A stretch of DNA of 64,000 bases. Origin: Acanthopleura granulata. Its lineage: Eukaryota > Mollusca > Polyplacophora > Chitonida > Chitonidae. The notes under the pieces were generated by a model, which did not search any database, was not told the DNA's origin, and saw only the letters and a list, made by a program, of their open reading frames with translations. Within the stretch, counting starts at the first letter, position 1, and each line of letters opens with the position of its first letter. Where the stretch lies: assembly GCA_016165875.1 (NCBI GenBank), contig JABBOT010000080.1, forward strand, positions 14,042,133-14,106,132, written 5' to 3'. The position numbers and the translations under genes were made by a program. Below are positions 1 through 11,429 of this stretch, piece after piece.

Positions 1-1365
1 GTGACCTTACGTTGACAGGACACCGTGTATTAAAGCAAGTGCAAAAATCCCTGACCTTTTATCTTTGGGCTTAATGTTAAAACAGAAATGTCACACATTG
101 TGCAAGGATTGCGCTGTCACCATTTAAACCAGGAATACTAATCAAACTGGATGAGCGCTTAAGATCAGTAGTTTGATAAATGTTCGACTCAAACAACGTC
201 TGAGCTTGTGGGAATATAATAGGCAAATAAAGACCGGGTATATAAATTTTAATGACTGCTGAAGTTCAATGGCTTGAATGATGCATATGTCGCATATTGT
301 CTGAACTCATGGACATATACTGGGGAGAAATAAGGCATATACCATTATTTCTTACCATTTTTCAACGATTCAGACTGGATAATACCCCGTAAAAATCCGA
401 TTAATATTACACATATAGGCGCACACCGGAAGGTTTAGATACGCTGCCTGTTGGTACCAATCAAATATAAGAAGGTATCACAGGCTTATGGTCTTGAGAC
501 CAGAAAGGAACACATCCGTTTGTTTGCTATTACCAGAGTATATCTGTCTAACAGCCATGAATTGGAAAAAGGCAATTCCCCAGCGCGCACTGTCCACTAC
601 GTTCATTGAAACACACCATAATGTAAACTTCCAAGATTAGGCGCCCTGAAACTGTCCAGATGAAGTTTCAAAAGCAGTACTGACTTTCGCGGATAAAATC
701 AATACACTGAAAATTCAGTGCTATATATACTCAGTAAAGCTAAGGTAGCCCTTTGTCCTATAGGTATTATTAGCTATTTATCGCACTGATGTTTAGCGGC
801 GTAGGCATAATCAGACGTATTTCATTCATGCGGTGTGGGCTAAGCTTATGTCAAAGCCCGTAAATAGCGAGAGCTGGAATCGAACACTGGCTTCAACATT
901 TCTTTTTTTTTCTTTTTTTTTTTCGCAAAAAAAGTTCATGCTTGATTATCAAATTATCTCGGGAAAGAAATTCTTTTCATCATTCTTCTACACTGGTTTG
1001 AATTCTTACATGGTATTTAACATGCCACGTCCCAGAGCTGACTTTTATTGGATGGAATTACTTTGTTGGTGTCAAACCCAAGCAATATACCAACGACCTT
1101 ATTCCAATCACACGAACACCAGCCCGATGAATAAAACAGACGTCCCGTAATTAAGTTAATGTTAGAGCTGTAATATCTGCGGCATGAATCGGAATAATTT
1201 ATTTATAATTCATCAAAAAGGCCCGAGGTGAGGTGTGCCTGCACTTCGGAGGGTCCATCCGGATGACTCTTGAGCTGACCCCGGAGGCCAGCATATCACA
1301 CAGACTTAATTTTGCCCCCTTTTTGCAGCCAGTCAATTGTGCCATTGTATACAGACTCCTTTACA
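1..1365. other. No gene seen (left edge)
   Basis: I see no supported gene, RNA or mobile element here. Open frames are short, and the longest one near 833-1150 starts with a non-ATG codon and runs through an oligo-T tract. The stretch is ordinary AT-leaning intergenic or intronic DNA. Confidence 0.5.
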
Positions 1366-1371
1366 TGCGCC

Positions 1372-2070
1372 GCGGCTCACTTCACAAAACTGCTGTATAG
1401 CAGCAGTACATGTTGTGAATCGACTGTATATCGCTCCTCAAAGAACACGGAACCAGATGTAAAACTGCATCGCGCCAATTTCAAAACATTAAAAAGCATT
1501 AAAACTTAAAAAACAGTTAAATGTGCCAAACATACTAAAAGTCAGCCAAAAAAGACCCTTTCTGGATGCTTCGTAACTTAAAATTCTCGTAACTTTTGTT
1601 TTCGACATGCACAGCAGCTCACTTCAAATAACACTGCTGGATAACAAGAGTACATGTCGTCAATCGATAACACATCGCTGCTCAAACAATCCGGAGCAAG
1701 ATGACTGAGAACCGTCACACATGTGACTGGCAGAAGTAGAACAAACAAGGAACTGGCTACGCCTTGTTGTACTAGTATTTACTGGGATGGCTCCCCGTGT
1801 GACAATACAGCGGATTGATTTTCATCTGACATGCAAAAACGTAACGACTCTTAGATTTACGACTTCACAACATGAGGCACATAGCTGTGTACTGTGTTGG
1901 TGAAAGGCATCAGTGTAAAAATTACACTACGGCCAGTTGCAACACGTTATACGACAGACAAACATTTCAATGCGCTAAACATGCCAAACGTCGGTCAAAA
2001 AAGGACCCGCGGGTCCCATTTCAAGTTTAAGAAAGCTTCGTTAATCAAAATTCTCGTAACATTTTTTTTG
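1372..2070 (+). repeat. Local direct duplication, diverged
   Basis: A segment beginning near 1372 (tcacttca, a cag-rich stretch, gtacatgt, aatcga, tatcgct, aagatg in order) recurs from about 1617 with the same order of blocks. A second block, 1515-1590 (gccaaacat, gtcagccaaaaaag, attctcgtaac), recurs near 1975-2065. The two block pairs have different spacings (about 240 and 455 bp), so later insertions or deletions are implied. No coding potential is visible. Confidence 0.5.
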
Positions 2071-3206
2071 TAAGGGACGTTAAATGTGTTCGTTCAAATT
2101 TATGTACAATATGTGGTGAAATTATTGCCAGTTCCTCGAAGATCGTTTTGCCGCAGTCTGTAAATCGCACAAATGTAAGAACGCGTTCTACAAGGAATTG
2201 ACACTATGACAAAATGGGGACGCCCTAAATTCGAAATGGATATCATACGCAGATGTGTTTTGGTGAAAATATCAGACATGAAATTTTTATGATTATAATA
2301 ATGAAAACTCAGTTATCACCATGTAAAGTTTCATACCATGTTTATATTTAAATCTCGGAACAATAAAACCCCTTGCTGTTTGAGAAGCATTATTGAGTCC
2401 AGTAATGTATATAGCTCTCATGGCTGTCGTTATCGAGTTAGACTTTATAAAACAAATTGTAATGTAATTGCAAACTCATACGCCGATGTTGAAAATAACC
2501 TGTGACAGTGGTGCGTTATATAATAAAACAAGTAGAAGAAAAGACTGGTGTTTATTTTGGCCAGAAAACATTGGTGTGCACTGCATTCACCCAAAGGAAG
2601 GATTTTTTGACAAGTAAAGCACTTAAACAACATTTTACGGCTGTTGAGCCCTCTTATTTTATGCCCGAACAACATAATGTCGTAAATGCAACCATCACGC
2701 TTTGTGGGCTACGCTAAATTTTTCTGTGATAATAATTTTGATAAACGTCCTGATCAAGTTTAATGGAGTACTTTTTAAACCGATTCTTGTTGACTCAACT
2801 TTTATGTTGTTGCTCTTCCGCCATTAAAACCATAAAGTATATGACCTCTTCCGTCAGCTTAACCAAACTACGGCGTTGGGTTTTTCACGTGACTTAAAAC
2901 ATTCATGGAAAGAATTTTTGCAGCCATAGGATGCCATGTCATTTAAATTGTCAACGATCTGTTTTTTATCCTTCTGGTCGAACATGCTACAGGTAGTTCA
3001 TCATGCTGTAGTACTGGGCATTTGGTCAGGAATTTTCTTTGTGAAAACTTCGTCCTAGTTAGAGAGTAGGTGTGTAATCCATAACAGAAACTTTCTTTTA
3101 GTAACGCTGTGTCATATAAGCTGGTAGATTATTTTCAGTCTATATACCTTGAATGCGATATACAGCGTGTGCAGATCGATAGGAGCAGATCTTACTTGCA
3201 GCACTT
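2071..3206. other. No gene seen
   Basis: Both strands carry overlapping small open frames around 2445-2717, but neither has support from splice signals, recognisable motifs or a second copy. I see nothing else in this stretch. Confidence 0.4.
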
Positions 3207-3365
3207 GGGGCATCCGTGGCCGAGGGGTTTAGCGCGCTAGTGCGGCAAATAACAGAGCTGCATGCTGTGAGTTCAAGCCCAACTCACGCTGACATCCCGT
3301 CCGTCGCACGTTAGAAGGTCCGCCAGGTACCTGCAGGTGCATGGTCGTTTGTTACAGGGCTATGT
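3207..3365 (+). repeat. tRNA-derived SINE, 5' part with A and B boxes
   Basis: The head is tRNA-like. An A-box-like stretch lies at 3216-3233 (tggccgaggggtttagc), and a B box matching GTTCRANNC lies at 3271-3279 (gttcaagcc). It is followed by the SINE body (aaggtccgccaggtacctgc and a ggtcgtttgtt stretch) that reappears at 7450-7566. These are internal RNA polymerase III promoter elements, as known for tRNA-derived SINEs. The copy lacks the A-rich tail, so it is truncated at its 3' side. It is not a functional tRNA gene: the acceptor arms do not pair. Confidence 0.7.
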
Positions 3366-6300
3366 CCACGCTATACTTGTCGCGTTTGGAAACTGATCTT
3401 ACGATTACAGAACCCGTAACGCTCATTTTGGTTTACGGCTGGTATATGTATGTCGGTTTCGACACCTAGGTATATTACAGCAGATCGTGAAACTGCCCTG
3501 TTAGGATTCAAGGATGTGGATGAAATCTGCCGAAAGAGCACAGCTTTATGTATACTCCGCGCGATTCTATACGCTATTATGATAATACAAAAAGGCACAC
3601 ACATGTGTCAATAGTATCGGTGTCTTCGCTTTCCATATCTGTCCTTATATTATGTGCAGACTCTGGTTTGGGTTAATCTACTTCAGGATATTGGATTGCT
3701 ACAGAGTCTGAAATATTGAAAAACAAGACCCACTTAATAATTAACGGGGACTCTATGTGTCCAATTTCCCGTCGCCTAATATTTAATAAATATGAGTCTC
3801 CCTATATATTTTAGACATAGCTAGAGACCTATAATCATATTCACGCGTATAAAACCACGGGCTGCCAAGTGCATATGTACGTATATAGATCCACGTAATA
3901 TGATAAAATCTGTGGTGGGAAAATGCCACCCGCTCAATTATTAAAGGTCAGCAAAGCCTTGTGTTGGGTTCTGAATAGCTTTGTGTGGCTCTGAAGGCGT
4001 TATGGCGTGCAAGTGGCTGGAACTGGGTAGAGCTTGCGTATTAGCATCTGTTAATTCATATAGCGGTCTATAGATCTTACAGGGCATATCAACATAACAT
4101 ATTATGTAGGTGAGCGATGTACTATGATTTTCTGAACTGTTTGTTTGCAATTTCTTTTAATAATCAGGTCGAAATTTCCTTTAATTTAATTACCTGCCCG
4201 AGGAGGGGGGACTGGTGGTTGATCACACGCCTCGATTCAGACAAAACATTTGAACATCTCGGTCACGGCCTCTAAAGACTTGCATGCAGATTAGTTCCGT
4301 ATATATGTATGCATGTGTATATGTATATGTAGGTATGTACCCAAATATGGTGTTGCATGGAATGCACGCAATTATCGAGTTCCCCTGGGCGATAACTACA
4401 GTTCATAAACAACCCGGACATCCAAAGTAACATTGTGCCTAGAGTATACGGCGTAGAACCCGATACCTGTGTCTTTGTTACCTGCACATTATATAAATAA
4501 TACTGCATCAGATGGCGGATTCCCAATCGTTCTGTGGTTTAAATGACGAGGTGAATTCAATAATGGTATTTGATTAACAGCCATTAATAAACTCTCTGAT
4601 GTGACTTGGGTGGATGCTACACTGAAAGTTAAGCACGTTTGACATACAGGAGTACAATATTTGAGGAACTATCACAGCAGGACGTAGGATGTCTGGGCTG
4701 GCTTGTTTGAACTGGGTCATGGAATACACATTCTAAAGAGATCCTGGAACAGAACTTGTGTGTAACTTATCTTCAATATACTGCGAGGCGACTGGAGCTT
4801 GGTGTGTTAATTGGTGTGTATGTAGACGAAAGCCGTGGGAGGGGAGGTTGATAAACGATTTGCAAAATATGTCATAATTTTTATGTATTTGCTTGTATCC
4901 GGCCAACAGCTTATTCACCGGACAGTGCGTGTTGTTATTGCTGCTGTAGCGATACGTTCACCAAAACGTAACATAAGTTTGAGTATCATCAAGTCACTCT
5001 CTCGCCTTCTCTCAGGGACACTTAGTGGCATTTAATTTATGTGATGGCATTCTGTAGAACACCGTGAAGAGAACAAACAAAGCTGACAATCATATCAAGA
5101 TATGAATTGTTTTAATATTTTCCAAAGGACGATGGCTAATTAGAAAATGGAGACATTATGGAAAGGTCTAAAGAACGTAAAACAGGGCTTTCCGCAGGCC
5201 TAAAGCAATCTGGGCATAAGGTCTGTAGCCTATTGTTCATTCTGGCGTTTACGACGCCGATTTGTGTGCAAATTGGTATAACGTGGTGCGCATGTGTGAC
5301 TACAGAGAACAACGGCCCATCCGGCTCGATTCTCCATTGCGCTGGAAATGGTATTCCATTACACCACTGCTGTTGATTGTATTTTTGAGAATGTAGCTTG
5401 AAATTAGTTTGACTATTACATATGACATTAATTCATCAACATCCATCCCTGAAATAATTGATAAATGGAACAAATATATTTATAACCACAGCACAAAAAA
5501 CACCTTCCCAATGCCACGTTTCAGACATGCCCATTACCTTCAAGGTGAACAAAACTAGGTTGGGATCCATGCTGGAGGAGATAGTTCAATAAAGTCTGCT
5601 CGCTGCGACGGTTAAGCCGCGGAGCAGTGCGATCGCGTATTCGAATCCAGTTCTTGCTGCTTAGAATGCGCAGATGGTCATACAGCTTGCCCGTTGCCTC
5701 GTTAATGGAAGTGGTACTCTGGTTTTCTCCGCCCACAATTGTGACCGCCGTCAAATAAGAGAAAAATCGCGGTAAAGGGAATTGAATCCCGTCAAATAAA
5801 TACATAAATCACACTTTGGTCACACGTCACGGACTTTTCTTTCATAATCAACGAGAATAATGGGTTTTCCGCTTATGTGATCTAGATGAGCCAAGACCAT
5901 AATTTTACATTACAAGCGTTGGCATCAACGTACTAGAAAAATGGGTAACAAATGCAGTTTGACGTGATTTACAGAGAATGATATTTTCTCAATAGAGTAT
6001 TTGTCTGTACCTTTATAATATGTTTCGAAGGGCTGAAATTGCTAGGATTATGTAAATGCTGCGATTTGCACAAAATTCTGCACCGGCACTGATATTGTGC
6101 TTGAATCGTGTCACACGTCACACGATGGGCATAAATGTTTATAGCTTTTTTTAGTTGAATCTTTTCGCAGTAATAAGATATCGGAAAAGTCGACCTATCA
6201 TTAAAAATGATTCAAAAGAACATTTTCCAGATGCGTCATTTTTAGTTTCAGACTTGTCGATGGTTTTGGAAATAATATTTTGCCTTTATAATTGAAGAAA

Positions 6301-7449
6301 AACAACACATCTAGCGACAGACAGTGTTCTCGGCGTCATGTAGCCAAAGACAACTACACGCCTTCGAAACAAGAGAAGGTAGGAATGATATCGGCTCACC
6401 AATCGTCGGTTTAGAGTATTATTCTCACGGGTGTTTCATGTGAAACCACATGTAATAGGTTATTTTCTTGTCTGTTCCATCAATGCATATATATCCCAGG
6501 GGAAAAATCTTAGCTTTCGAAAGGGAATCTCCCATATCCTTAACTGCGCATAGGAAAGCGACTACACGCAGCCAGAGCTTGACTAAAACTCTCTAATGCC
6601 TTAATTAAAATCTACACTGAAGCTTTAACTAATTGCATATTCATTAAGGATATTGATTTTTGTACCCACATCTATCGTCACAAATGATATATTTTGCCAG
6701 GTTGTGACATTGCCTAGTGACTAATGCAACATACTGTATTTATTTTTTATAAATTTTCATACAAAAAGAGTGTGAATTGTCGTGTATTGTAACAATGTGG
6801 ATTAACCATTAAAGTAGCTGGTCGGTTTTCGTGGGTGCGGCTACCATTTTAAGTCAGGAGGTCTGTCAGGTACCTGGTGAAGTCTGTTGCATAGTGCACT
6901 CCACATATTCTGGCTCAGCCCCCGCCAAACCAGGTCGTGGTTGTGTAAATGAAACGAAAGTTTGTAGATATATCGAAAAAATAATCCCTAACATCAGTTA
7001 TCAAATTTTCTTTCGACTGCCGGTTTAACGCTGACGTAACGACCGGAGGATTGATGACGTCATCACCGGGTGATCTCTGTACGTCATCTCACGCGTGTAG
7101 CAATGTCAGCACCACAAGAGTTATCGCACATCTGTTACCGCCAAGGTGGAGGCCATTGTGACGGAGTCGTCAATACCCGTATTGTCCTTCCGCCCTGTCA
7201 CGCACATAAACAGGTTGTTCCTAACAACAGCTGGCCTTGTTTACATTCAGAATCGCGTTGACATATCGCGATTGTATTCACAGCGACATGCATAATTTCA
7301 ATGACCTCCACGTTATTTATTTTTCTTTGCCTGGTGTTCAGCCTCGTAGGGCTTTTTGACTTATGTGACGGGTCAGCTTAGTGCGTGGAGAAAACCAGAG
7401 TGTCCGGAAATAACTCCCGCCCAGCTCTCGCTAATTGAGCAGCTACAAC
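3366..7449. other. Intergenic or intronic DNA, no gene seen
   Basis: Nothing here could be supported as a gene. A stop-free stretch on the minus strand at 5521-5805 contains ttcgaatcc-type sequence near 5639-5648 that resembles a Pol III B box, and may be an old SINE head. A partial match to the SINE body lies near 6850-6870 (gtcaggtacctgg). Both are weak. The remainder looks featureless. Confidence 0.4.
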
Positions 7450-7566
7450 TTGGAGGTTTGCTGGGTACCTGATGATGCACGGTGGTTTGTTTCCATCATA
7501 AACATATACCGTTGTCGCATAAGTCAACAATTCTTGACTTTTCAGTTAAATAAATAATAAATAAAT
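7450..7566 (+). repeat. SINE body and tail
   Basis: This is the 3' half of the same SINE family as 3207-3365. It shows the gggtacctg block, then gcacggtggtttg, a gtcgcataag block, ttcttgac, and a tail of aaataaataataaataaa. It is the only copy here that keeps both the ggtacctg-type body and the A/T-rich tail. The 5' tRNA-like head is missing, as is typical of 5'-truncated retroposons. Confidence 0.65.
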
Positions 7567-9882
7567 GGCGTCCTTGTGTTGGAAGAGAAGTCAAAAAGGA
7601 TCTTATTTGACCTATATTTTCCACAGATCTCATTTTCAAATGAAATATATGGAAAAAATAATGGTAACCTTGTTACCAAGACAGCGAACATGAGAGCAAA
7701 CGAGTATGTCGCGGAGATGTGTGCAAAACATCAGGGACACAGATGAAGGTTTATTGTCTGCTTGAATCAAGCAATAAATGATGTAGCCTAAATTCTAACA
7801 AGCATATCGCTGGTCTAATATTGTACATGCTACAAAATATAGTTTTTCTCGCATAACAGTTCAGGTTAAGATTTTGTTCTGTGGTATTTCGAAAATATCT
7901 ATCGAAAATAAATGAATTCATTTATCCACATATATGGTCCCAGCTTTCTGTAACATATCTTACGGCATCTAATTGATTCATATGCTAGCAATGCCACACA
8001 CATCTCGAATCTCTCCTTCTTTGTTCTTCCATTATAGGGGCCAGCGCAATCTCAGAAATGTTCGGACGAAATCCAATTACTGATTATGCAGAGAACTCTT
8101 TCAAGCTGTAGACTTCTTTCACACAGTACTGAAGCATTACTATCGTTTGTTGATACATCTATGGGACTTATGTAAATCCAGGTTTGGTTTAAATATAGTC
8201 GAAATATACTGGCAGCCATGGCAAAGCTGAAACACGTGTGCGTGAAACATCAAGCTCACTCCGCTTGTCAAGCTACGATCATACATACTTGCTGCAGTCT
8301 GATTGTTTATTTCGCGCTGTTCAGATTTCTCCGCAAATAAACCTGTTCTCTTATAAGTAAAAACTTGTCCAGTACAGACGAAGTTAAAACCAATTCAAAT
8401 GAATAAATCAGGAAAATTGCCACGCTTGTAAAAATGAGGAAACAAACAAGTAAACAAACCCTCATGTAGCATATAGCACGATTAAATTCTATGTCCAGTT
8501 GGCTAAAAGATAGCGTGGTTATTAAAAGCAAAAATTCCACAATCGCCGCTTGTTTTTTCACGACATCTGCACTGTCTATGAACCAACACGCGGCATTTTA
8601 ATTTTAAATAAAATAAAAGCTTTATCAAGGTGGATAAGTCATTACATACCCCACACTACTGTGAATGCTGTGTACATAGAATGGAATGTATAGCTGCAAT
8701 TTGTTTTGTTCAATGTGAATGTGAATGTGGAGATGGCAATAAGATCATAGTATATTGTTCTGTAATAGTTGATCATTCTGGACTAGGTAACATTATTAAG
8801 CATAAAGGCAGACCCTGCATATTGACACCAAAAATTATCCTCAGACTTTTTTTCAATTTCTGTTAACATTGCTTTTGCTGCTTGAGGTTTCCACCAAAGC
8901 GTGTCTTATAGTTCATTCTTGTTTCTTATTCTCAGTGTCATTTAAGTAATCAATCTGTCTTGGGTTCAGTTCGCACGCACACAGTTTCGTGAATGCAAAC
9001 AACAGAACTGGAGAAAAGCCAGACAGGAAACAATACGTTTTAACCGTGAGTAATACAATGCGCCGATACAAACTTGACTCTATGGGCCACCATACAATTA
9101 TTTCATCAAAGCGCTTTTTTCATTCGGAGAGATAGAAATCGTAGCCTGAAAATGAATATTGCTTCTAGAGAGAGGCGGTGATGCTAATTTATCAAAAATG
9201 TGTTAACTGCAATAGCTTAATTCTCATAGACACGAGACAAATGCCTGGTTGTGTGTTCGATAAATTTACATACATTCCCTGAGGCCTTCGTGAAGATATC
9301 CGACACCCTGCTCCTCCAGTTTAGTGAAAATTGATCAGAGTTGCAGGAGAAGCACATATCGTGGCTATCAGTAGTCTCGACAAGTAATAACTACAAGAAA
9401 TAACTTGGTCGACATGATGGCTGCACAGTTATACATCTTATGCAACGGGGTGAACAATGACAGGGCGATATGAGAGTACCTTACTACTATGCTCAAGACA
9501 TCGCGATGTCGCTCCCAATGCAGTCTCAGCATACATGAGTCGTACCATATATATAGTAAACCGCCGGAGAATTCAATTCTTGATATATAACGGTACACCT
9601 TGATCACACTGAACATCTCGGCACTCTAAAATATGTGGACGTACATGTAATATTGCTGCATCATAATAACTTTCAACACAGAAGTCTGTATCAACATTAG
9701 AACGGGGTAGTGAGTTTGTAACTATCTCTGTGCATAGCCCAAACGGCAAATTGTATACAGGGAAAAAATACATGTGAAACGATCACAATGAAATGAAGTT
9801 GTAGCAATTCTACATACTTTGTTCACTTTAACACGTCAATATTCTAGGGTTTACAAGTACGTTATTGGATTAACTGAGAACC
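7567..9882 (-). other. Probable intron of the minus-strand gene
   Basis: The secure exon at 9889-11263 ends in a splice donor that points into this stretch, so at least its right part should be the first coding intron. I searched the minus strand for an exon with a compatible acceptor (two bases completing a split codon) and a further membrane segment, and found none that fits. A hydrophobic open frame at 8307-8561 begins at a non-ATG codon, and its only AG acceptors are in the wrong phase. The intron's left boundary is therefore unknown and may lie outside the window. Confidence 0.5.
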
Positions 9883-9888
9883 GCTTAC
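9883..9888 (-). other. 5' splice site (GTAAGC)
   Basis: Read on the minus strand the sequence is ACAAAG then GTAAGC, a close match to the metazoan donor consensus. The exon ends at 9889 after 458 full codons plus one base, so the intron is phase 1. The open frame runs only 12 codons past this site before a stop, which supports splicing here. Confidence 0.8.
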
Positions 9889-11263
9889 CTTTGTCCTCTG
9901 TAGCCAGGTAAGTCATCCAGTTGTAGTTCGTCAAGGCAATTATTGTAAGTAGTAATCCGAGAAAACTGAGGAAGACTGCCACATATCTGGCTTTGTTAAA
10001 CACTTTGTGATCCCAGTAGTCAGCTAGAAGGTGCCATTCTATGATGGTCAGATGCAACCCGTCACCATTTTTAGCGTCCAGCATCCCATAGTAATACTGC
10101 TGCTGAACTTGCTGCTGTCGGTGATGATCTTTCAAGTCCTCCTCCGACAGATACTTATGTTCGAGATCCGGGTGTACGAACTTAAGGCACTCTTTCCGGG
10201 CTTTTTTCACCGGTGTCGGAATCCTATCCTCTTCTTGGTTATCCTTTTCCATCATGTCCAGTTTCCTTCGATAGGAAAGACGGCGATCCTTCGACCAGCG
10301 AAGCCATCGCGATTCCGTCGTCCTACCGAGGAATTTCCGGGACCCTCGCGTTGATCCACTTCGTGAACGGAACGAACCCCCGCCCAGGGAAGAAATGCTC
10401 CTGACGGAGTTCCTTCGACTCCATGAGTCTTCTTGATCGGGTTGCAGACCGACCGACGGTGAGTTTGTGGTGTAGCCATGTCCGCCTGATGTGGAGAGGC
10501 CATAGCCCGGGACAGACGTCATGGGTTTAGCGGTAGAGCCGGTTCGGTAATTCGGGGGTCTCGTGTAATCATGTACCCTGTTGTTGTCAGTGTTACTACT
10601 CGCAATGAAGAGATCATCGAAATTGGTTCGATCTGGACCGTAGCGGTCTTCGTTACTTGTGGCGCCAGCTGTTTGGGCCGACTCGGTATTATTGTGAATA
10701 CCTGACATTTCGACCGCAGCCTCGAAGGACGGTCTGCGGCGAACACGCTCACTGAAGCCCCTGGGGTGCACGTTACAGTCCGGGTGGATTGAAATTGGCC
10801 TCCAAGTTCTGTCAGACACTTGTATATACACGACAGGTGGCGGGCCGAAAGTGGTATAATTTTTGTACTTGCTTCCGTCCTGTTGAGGGGATTGTGAGCA
10901 GTTGGGCGCGTCGAGTTGATTGCTCCGAGCCGAGCTGTTAGCATCCTTTCCCGTCCCACCCCGGTAACTATGTAGACTTTCCTGCGACGAGACACCCGAG
11001 GTGATCGTTTCACCTAACCCGCTCGTTTCTGTTGAACTTTGGGCATGTATCCCTTGCAAACTGTGCCCTTTCATTAATAATCCCGGCCCCGGCCACAGCA
11101 GATGTTTCGGTCCCGTGCTGCTGGCAGCGGCCGTCGCCTCGTTTCGTCCCCCGCGATTCACACCACCGCCGTTGCCTCGACTCACGTGGCCCGCGGTGCT
11201 GTTGCCATCACCAGAATCTTCTGCTCTGCTCTGCCCACGATAACCTCGGCTTCCTCCTTTCAT
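9889..11263 (-). CDS. First coding exon of a membrane protein with long disordered N-terminus (claudin/PMP22-like?)
   Basis: This is the only statistically compelling coding region: 458 codons to a splice donor, where most other frames stop within 140. The start is ATG at 11263 with A at -3, and an in-frame TGA three codons upstream (11272-11270) fixes it. Residues 1-280 are Ser/Gly/Asn-rich and probably disordered. Residues about 285-345 are strongly basic (SRRNSVRSISS, RSRSGSTRGSR, DRRLSYRR), with several R-x-x-S kinase-type sites. A Q-rich/Y run lies at 383-392. One hydrophobic helix spans about 428-445 (VAVFLSFLGLLLTIIALT), followed by NYNWMTYL. A first helix ending just before a short loop with Trp is what PMP22/claudin-like tetraspan proteins show. 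That assignment is inference, since helices 2-4 lie on unseen exons. I do not recognise the orthologue. GC content and CpG count are well above the flanks. Confidence 0.85.
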
Positions 11264-11420
11264 CTTTGGTCACGCCGATCGCATGCGAAGTCAGCCCCGT
11301 GAACAGATCGATGTACCTGGGTAGAGAAGATCGACACACATCATAAATAACAAAGACTTGCATGAGTGGCATCTTTTTTGTAAAAAAAAAAAAAAAAAAA
11401 TAGAACACAAAAAAAAGATG
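11264..11420 (-). promoter_or_regulatory. 5' leader with candidate splice acceptor
   Basis: Upstream of the ATG the minus strand reads TCTTCTCTACCCAG followed by G, a pyrimidine-rich stretch ending in AG at 11318-11317. It could be a 3' splice site joining a separate 5' UTR exon. A longer oligo-T run on the minus strand (oligo-A 11383-11401 on plus) lies further upstream and is an alternative branch/pyrimidine tract. I see no TATA box. Whether transcription starts here or upstream cannot be decided from sequence. Confidence 0.3.
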
Positions 11421-11429
11421 CATTAGTCC

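Noticed and set aside
3207..3290. A genuine tRNA gene
   Set aside because: A and B boxes are present but the arms do not pair as in a tRNA, and SINE body follows directly.
8307..8561. Hydrophobic minus-strand frame considered as the next exon of the membrane protein
   Set aside because: No acceptor gives the two bases needed to complete the split codon in the right frame, and AT-rich DNA often reads as hydrophobic peptide.
8630..8866. Cysteine-rich 78-codon frame
   Set aside because: It opens with GTG, lacks a signal peptide or acceptor, and has no second copy.
10519..11013. 164-codon open frame overlapping the secure exon in another frame of the same strand
   Set aside because: It starts at a GTG, lies wholly inside GC-rich coding sequence where alternative frames stay open easily, and has no recognisable motif.
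10031..11346. Several plus-strand frames opposite the secure exon (10031-10354, 11001-11346)
   Set aside because: They are antisense shadows of a GC-rich exon with no splice or motif support.
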